In this document: positions 59,580 to 64,000 of the stretch, one piece after another | How positions within the stretch are numbered: position 1 is the first letter of the stretch | Layout: the number at the start of each line of letters is the position of its first letter | DNA from: Thiohalophilus sp046483665 | Lineage (GTDB): Bacteria; Pseudomonadota; Gammaproteobacteria; UBA6429; Thiohalophilaceae | Length of the DNA: 64,000 nt | NCBI RefSeq assembly: GCF_046483665.1 | Contig: NZ_JAWOCR010000054.1 | Location: 1-64,000 of the forward strand | Direction of reading: 5' to 3' | Notes under the pieces: generated by a model | Told to the model about the DNA's origin: nothing | What the model saw: the letters and a program-made list of their open reading frames with translations, nothing else | Database searches by the model: none | Made by a program: the position numbers and the translations under genes

Positions 59580-60515
59580 ATGGACAGTCCGGTCAAACCC
59601 GATATACGCCCTCTGCATCAGGCTATTTCTCGACTTGGGGAGATCATCGTCGGCAAGCCGAGGGCAATACGTCTTGCAGTCACCTGTCTGCTGGCTCGCG
59701 GCCATTTGTTGATCGAGGATCAGCCTGGTGTGGGCAAGACCACACTGGCCCATGCGATTGCGGCGGTAATGGGACTGCAATACAATCGTATCCAGTTCAC
59801 CAGCGATTTGTTACCGGCCGATATTCTCGGCGTCTCGGTGTATGAACAGGGCACGGGACAGTTCAAGTTTCATCCCGGGCCGATCTTCGCCCAGCTGATT
59901 CTGGCCGACGAAGTCAATCGCGCCACACCCAAAACCCAGAGTGCATTGCTGGAGGCGATGGAAGAGCGACAGGTCACCATCGAAGGTGAAACCCGATCCT
60001 TGCCGGAACCTTGTTTCGTGATCGCCACGCAAAATCCAACTTACCAGATCGGTACTTTCGCCCTGCCCGAATCCCAGCTTGATCGCTTTTTGATCCGCCT
60101 GGCCCTGGGTTATCCCGATGCAGCAGCCGAACGGGCACTGCTCGGCGGCGCAGATCGCCGCGATTTGCTGCAACATCTGCAGCCGGTACTGAGTCCTGAG
60201 AACTTGCTCGACTATCAGGAGGCAGTGACACGGATTCATGTCAGCGAGGATTTACTCGATTATTTGCAAGCAATAATCACCCTGAGCCGGGAACATCCGG
60301 AGATTGCCAGTGGTCTCTCCCCGCGTGCCGGTCTGGCGCTGCTGCGCGCGGCTCGCGCCTGGGCGCTGCTGGAGGGTCGGGATCATGTGTTGCCCGATGA
60401 TCTGCAGGCCGTGCTGGCCGGCGTAGTGGCACATCGGCTGCGACCGGTCACTGGCGAAAGCGGGCAGGCGGTCGAGCGACTGGTGCAGCAGTTGCTGGAC
60501 GTGCCTATCCCCTGA
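59580..60515 (+). CDS. MoxR-family AAA+ ATPase
   Basis: 311 aa from ATG 59580 (MDSPVKPDIRPLHQAISRLG). Walker A is LIEDQPGVGKTTLAHAIA, Walker B is LILADEVNRATPKTQSALLE, sensor I is FVIATQNP, and an arginine-finger region follows. MoxR ATPases act as chaperones that mature or activate partner complexes and are usually encoded with DUF58 and transglutaminase proteins, as here. The next gene starts 7 bp later. Confidence 0.94.
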   Translation: MDSPVKPDIRPLHQAISRLGEIIVGKPRAIRLAVTCLLARGHLLIEDQPGVGKTTLAHAIAAVMGLQYNRIQFTSDLLPADILGVSVYEQGTGQFKFHPGPIFAQLILADEVNRATPKTQSALLEAMEERQVTIEGETRSLPEPCFVIATQNPTYQIGTFALPESQLDRFLIRLALGYPDAAAERALLGGADRRDLLQHLQPVLSPENLLDYQEAVTRIHVSEDLLDYLQAIITLSREHPEIASGLSPRAGLALLRAARAWALLEGRDHVLPDDLQAVLAGVVAHRLRPVTGESGQAVERLVQQLLDVPIP

Positions 60516-60522
60516 GTCATGC

Positions 60523-61509
60523 ATGGAACCGCGCATGAGTCTGGTCCGTCGCGCACAACGCCTGAGTTTCATCCAGCGCTTTAATCTGGCGCGTTTTTTT
60601 AAAGGCGATGCGCCCAGTGCGGCTCCCTGGATGCTTGATCGGCGCAATGTCTATATTCTGCCAACCCGCCAGGGACTGTTTTTCGCTGTGACGTTGATGA
60701 TTATCCTGATCGGGGCGATCAACTATAACAACAGCCTGGGTTATTTCCTGACGTTCTTGCTGGGCAGCATTGCCATAGTGGGTATATTGCATACCTACCG
60801 CAATCTGCTGGGGCTCGAGGTGCGCCCGGGGAATATTGCCCCGGTTTTTGCCGGCAGCGAAGTGATAGTCCCGGTAATACTGCATAATTCCGGTACTGAT
60901 CGGCGCGAACAGATCGCGCTGGTCTATAAGGGGCAGGAACTGAACACCTGTGCGATTGCGCCATCAAGTCAGTGCATGATGGCATTGCATCGGCCCGCCG
61001 CTGAACGTGGCTGGCAGCCGGTTGACCGCTTTACCCTGGCCAGCACGTTTCCCCTGGGTCTGTTTCGCGCCTGGAGTCACGTCGTGCCGGACTTGCACTA
61101 TCTGGTTTACCCCAGACCCTCAGGCGAGAAACGTTTGCCGCAAACCTCCCGCTATATGGCCAGTCTGATGGGTGATCAGGGTATTGGCAGCGATGATTTT
61201 GCCGGTTTGAGAGGTTATCGCAGCGGGGATTCGCTCAAGCACATTCACTGGAAAGCTCTGGCTCGCGAGCAGGGGCTGCTGACCAAGCAATTCGGCGGCG
61301 ATCGCAGTGAACGATTGTGGCTCGACTGGCGCATGCTTGAGGGCAGGGAGATTGAAGTTCGCCTCTCGCAATTGTGCCGCTGGGTCATTGAGGCCGAACA
61401 ACAGGGAGTGGAATATGGATTGTGGTTGCCGGATCAGATAATCGAACCGGGTCGGGGCCACGCCCATCAGCAACAGTGCCTGCAGGCGCTCGCCCTGTTT
61501 GGTGGTTGA
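60523..61509 (+). CDS. DUF58 domain-containing membrane protein
   Basis: 328 aa. Two membrane segments near the N-terminus (GLFFAVTLMIILIGAINYNN; LTFLLGSIAIVGILHTY) precede a soluble part with the DUF58 motif GLRGYRSGDSLKHIHWKALA (about residue 225 on), a VWA-like fold. The partner relationship with MoxR and the transglutaminase is known for the family, but its substrate is not. The start may be MEPRMSL (60523) or MSLVRR (60535). The stop is one base before the next ATG. Confidence 0.9.
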   Translation: MEPRMSLVRRAQRLSFIQRFNLARFFKGDAPSAAPWMLDRRNVYILPTRQGLFFAVTLMIILIGAINYNNSLGYFLTFLLGSIAIVGILHTYRNLLGLEVRPGNIAPVFAGSEVIVPVILHNSGTDRREQIALVYKGQELNTCAIAPSSQCMMALHRPAAERGWQPVDRFTLASTFPLGLFRAWSHVVPDLHYLVYPRPSGEKRLPQTSRYMASLMGDQGIGSDDFAGLRGYRSGDSLKHIHWKALAREQGLLTKQFGGDRSERLWLDWRMLEGREIEVRLSQLCRWVIEAEQQGVEYGLWLPDQIIEPGRGHAHQQQCLQALALFGG

Positions 61510-61510
61510 G

Positions 61511-63493
61511 ATGGCGTGGTTAAATCGTTTGCCGTTGCCCAATGCATTGCTGCTAGTGGCCATTGTGCTGCTGATATTGCCGCATTTGCCGCATTTTCCG
61601 ATCTGGTTGTCCAGCGCCGTGCTGGGAGTGATTGTCTGGCGACTGTTGTATGATATCGGCCGGGTTCCTTTACCGAACCGGTTTATACGCATCCTGCTGG
61701 TCCTGCTTGGGATTGCGGCGCTACTGCTCACTTATCGCACGCTGGTGGGTCGCGAAGCGGGCACCGCGTTGCTGGTTTTGATGCTGGCGCTCAAGCTGTT
61801 TGAAATGCGTGGCTGGCGGGATGTCACGGTCGTTGTGTTTCTCGGTTTTTTTGTCATGGTCACGGCCTTCCTGTTCAGTCAGTCCCTGTTAATGGGGGCC
61901 TATACGCTGGTGGTGGTGACCTTGTTGACTGCCAGCCTGATCAGTTTTCAGCAGCCGGTTCGAACAGTGGCCCGGGAGCCCTTGCTGGGCGATTTGCGCC
62001 ATGCTTTTCGAATCCTGGTGCAGGCGTTACCGGTGGCCCTGATCCTGTTCGTCCTGTTTCCCCGTATTCCGGGACCGCTGTGGGGTTTACCGGAAGATGC
62101 CGGAACCTCACGCACCGGCCTGAGCGATGAAATGGAACCAGGAAGAATCAGCCGTCTTGCCGATTCCAACGAGGTGGCCTTTCGGGTCCAGTTTGAGGCG
62201 AACCGGCCATCGTCAGCCCAACGCTACTGGCGGGGACCGGTTCTGTGGCAATACGATGGCCGAAAATGGAAAACCGAGCCGCATCAGATTCGCCTGCCAC
62301 AACAATTTGATCTCGACTCAAACGGTCCGGCGCTGGAATATCAGATCACCCTGGAGCCGCATAACCGGCAATGGCTGTTTGCCCTGGAGATGCCGGCCTC
62401 GATTCCCGAGCAGGCGCAGCTTAACAGTGAATATCAGCTGCTCGCACGCCGACGGATTAGTGAGGTATTTCGCTATGAAGTGCGTTCCTACACGGATTAC
62501 CGGCTGGATCCCCGGATCCTTTTGGATCGGGAGCGTTATCTCGCGCTGCCGCCGGACACCTCCCCCCGGACTCGCGAGCTGGTAAAAGAGCTGGCCGCAG
62601 AAACGACCTCCTCTGCGCAAATGATCCAGAAGGTACTCAATTATTTTGCCGAGCAGCCGTTTTATTACACCCGGGAGCCCCCTTTGCTGTTCGACGATCC
62701 GGTTGACGAATTTATGTTCGAGACACAACGTGGGTTTTGCGAGCATTACGCCTCGGCGTTTACCGTGATGATGCGCCAGGCCGGTATTCCTGCCCGCGTA
62801 GTCACCGGTTATTACGGTGGTGAAATGAACCCGCTGGCCGATTACATGATCGTGCGTCAGTCCGATGCCCACGCCTGGAGCGAGGTGTGGTTGCGCGGGC
62901 GCGGCTGGGTGCGGGTCGATCCCACGGGGGTTATTCCGCCGTCGCGGGTGGAGTTGAGCGCCGATCTGGCCCAGCGAGAACCGGAGGTGCGCAGCCGGCT
63001 GGATGCAGAACGCCCCTGGTGGAAACATTCCCTCCGCCGGGCCGGTTTTGCCTGGGATGCGGTCAATAACCGCTGGCAGCAGTGGGTGGTCGGTTATAAC
63101 CAGAATCGACAGAATGCGTTGCTCAGGGCGCTGGGACTGGACGACATTAACTGGGGCAAGCTGGTATTCCTGTTAATGGTCATGGTGTCACTGGCCTTGC
63201 TGGTCATCGCCGCGCTGGTATTTCGAACTGACCGCGATGCCGAGAGACAGGTCAACCGGCTTTACCGGCGCTTTCTGCGCAGGCTGGCGCGGCGGGGCAT
63301 GAACAAGTTGCCGGCCGAAACCCCCGGGGCCTTCAGTGAGCGTGCCGTCCGCGAACAACCGGCAAGGAGCCAGCGGATTCGACAAATCACACAAACGTAC
63401 CTGTTATTGCGCTATGCAGATCTCGATACGCAAACGCAACGCCGGCATCTCAAATGGTTGGCCCGGGCAGTGCGCCAGTTCCGTCCTGATTAA
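61511..63493 (+). CDS. TgpA-type transglutaminase-like membrane protein (DUF3488)
   Basis: 660 aa from ATG 61511 (MAWLNRLPLPNALLLVAIVL). The N-terminal DUF3488 region has about five membrane segments. A periplasmic transglutaminase-like domain follows (about residues 400-485), with the Cys in QRGFCEHYASAFTVMMRQAG, the His in DAHAWSEVWL and the Asp in VRVDPTG. One more membrane segment (LVFLLMVMVSLALLVIAALV) and a cytoplasmic tail (DUF4129-like) complete the TgpA architecture. P. aeruginosa TgpA is essential; its substrate is unknown. It is the third gene of the moxR operon. Confidence 0.93.
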   Translation: MAWLNRLPLPNALLLVAIVLLILPHLPHFPIWLSSAVLGVIVWRLLYDIGRVPLPNRFIRILLVLLGIAALLLTYRTLVGREAGTALLVLMLALKLFEMRGWRDVTVVVFLGFFVMVTAFLFSQSLLMGAYTLVVVTLLTASLISFQQPVRTVAREPLLGDLRHAFRILVQALPVALILFVLFPRIPGPLWGLPEDAGTSRTGLSDEMEPGRISRLADSNEVAFRVQFEANRPSSAQRYWRGPVLWQYDGRKWKTEPHQIRLPQQFDLDSNGPALEYQITLEPHNRQWLFALEMPASIPEQAQLNSEYQLLARRRISEVFRYEVRSYTDYRLDPRILLDRERYLALPPDTSPRTRELVKELAAETTSSAQMIQKVLNYFAEQPFYYTREPPLLFDDPVDEFMFETQRGFCEHYASAFTVMMRQAGIPARVVTGYYGGEMNPLADYMIVRQSDAHAWSEVWLRGRGWVRVDPTGVIPPSRVELSADLAQREPEVRSRLDAERPWWKHSLRRAGFAWDAVNNRWQQWVVGYNQNRQNALLRALGLDDINWGKLVFLLMVMVSLALLVIAALVFRTDRDAERQVNRLYRRFLRRLARRGMNKLPAETPGAFSERAVREQPARSQRIRQITQTYLLLRYADLDTQTQRRHLKWLARAVRQFRPD

Positions 63494-63681
63494 ACGCGGG
63501 CAAACCACCTTTGGCAGTGAGACACGGCCAGTCTATTTCGGTGCGCTATACCTTGTTAAAAAGTGAGTACCACGCGCTCTCAGAAACTTCCGGTAATTCA
63601 ATGCTCTGTTTTTCCATGCCAGTCGATGTGTTCGATGTTGATACCTGTTCTGATTCTGGCGGTAGCAGGAAAAGCCTGCCT

Positions 63682-63755
63682 GTCGCAGAGCCGCCACGGC
63701 GCAAAGAAATTTGATAAGGCTCATACTCGGCGCGCTCTGTGTCTTTGCAAGCGGC
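63682..63755. repeat. diverged member of the GCAAAGACGC repeat family
   Basis: GTCGCAGAGCCGCCACGGCG with CAAAGAAA (63682-63709) and CTCTGTGTCTTTGCAAGCGG (ending about 63754) are imperfectly complementary arms, like the copies at 30528 and 33573. It sits between tgpA and the convergent polymerase-like gene, 33 bp from the latter's stop. Confidence 0.65.
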
Positions 63756-63787
63756 TAATATAGCCGGGTTCTCGACCGGCAAGCGGT

Positions 63788-64000
63788 TCAGATGGTCTTG
63801 CGGTGACCGAACGGCCGCCAGGCCGGTGAGATCACATTGGGCATTTCGGAGCGACCCAGCAGCCGGGCCGGAGCCAGGGTAAACTCGCCGTAGCGCTGAT
63901 TGATTGCATCCATCACTTCATTACTGGCGCGTTGCTGGACAGGGGTGGGCTCGAACAGTTGCAGTTGTTGATCGCCGCTATGCGGATCGAGTGCCGTGAC
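63788..64000 (-). CDS. C-terminal fragment, probably a Y-family DNA polymerase (gene runs off the window)
   Basis: Seventy residues up to a TGA at 63788 are readable. They include LQLFEPTPVQQRASNEVMDA and INQRYGEFTLAPARLLGRSE, then MPNVISPAWRPFGHRKTI at the end. The pattern of a QLxLF clamp-binding-like segment followed by DAINxRYG and a terminal basic tail resembles the C-termini of DinB/UmuC-type translesion polymerases. The catalytic part is outside the window, so the family call is tentative. Confidence 0.45.
   Translation of the reverse strand, partial: VTALDPHSGDQQLQLFEPTPVQQRASNEVMDAINQRYGEFTLAPARLLGRSEMPNVISPAWRPFGHRKTI

Overview
The window is about 64 kb of chromosomal core DNA from a free-living gammaproteobacterium. 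The evidence is the origin block rpmH-rnpA-yidD-yidC-mnmE running against dnaA-dnaN-recF-gyrB, the glnA/ntrB/ntrC set, two-subunit glycyl-tRNA synthetase, UbiD/UbiE/UbiJ, a Pseudomonas-type HemB that lacks the zinc cysteines, and a pyrophosphate-type phosphofructokinase. The latter, with many small intergenic repeats, suggests a relative of the sulfur-oxidising or methanotrophic orders rather than an enteric; the species is not identifiable by reading. I see no prophage, CRISPR array, intact insertion sequence, rRNA or tRNA gene.

Layout. 1-1.6 kb: 3' part of an MshQ-like surface protein. 1.7-7.1 kb: nitrogen block (ntrC, ntrB, a DUF4124 gene, glnA), with a sigma-54 promoter and paired NtrC sites before glnA and a palindromic NtrC site before ntrB. 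7.1-9.6 kb: overlapping PP-loop tRNA thiolase-like gene, tusA and a cation-efflux gene. 9.9-16.5 kb: a hypothetical gene, glyQS, a MazG-like gene, gmhB, plsC, fbp. 16.5-18.6 kb: amt with a perfect-match sigma-54 promoter and a co-transcribed unknown gene. 19.2-29.6 kb: replication-origin block. 29.6-43.2 kb: housekeeping genes (M48 protease, DUF4136, ParA-like, ubiD, xthA, an SH3-domain protein, prlC, srkA, gor, gamma carbonic anhydrase, mpg, aroE). 43.3-48.1 kb: convergent ppx and ppk1 (Pho box before ppk1), then hemB. 48.3-51.3 kb: orphan mlaC, an AT-richer patch (FkbM methyltransferase, small cysteine/lysine-rich secreted protein), a BASS transporter. 51.4-57.5 kb: hslVU, DUF971, ubiE-RDD-ubiJ, a possible 68-aa protein, PPi-PFK. 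58.1-63.5 kb: a 90-aa unknown downstream of a CRP-like site, a DUF2265-type peptidase, and moxR-DUF58-tgpA. The window ends inside a probable Y-family DNA polymerase gene.

Functional links. NtrB/NtrC, glnA and amt form a nitrogen-limitation regulon visible at the DNA level. Fbp and the reversible PPi-PFK suggest flexible fructose-bisphosphate metabolism. Ppx, Ppk1 and PPi-PFK all touch phosphate or pyrophosphate economy.

The least-explained content is four families of intergenic inverted or tandem repeats. Two of them (an ACGAG minisatellite and a CACCACCAAGACACC inverted repeat) occur together in the same order and orientation at several loci, mostly at gene 3' ends.
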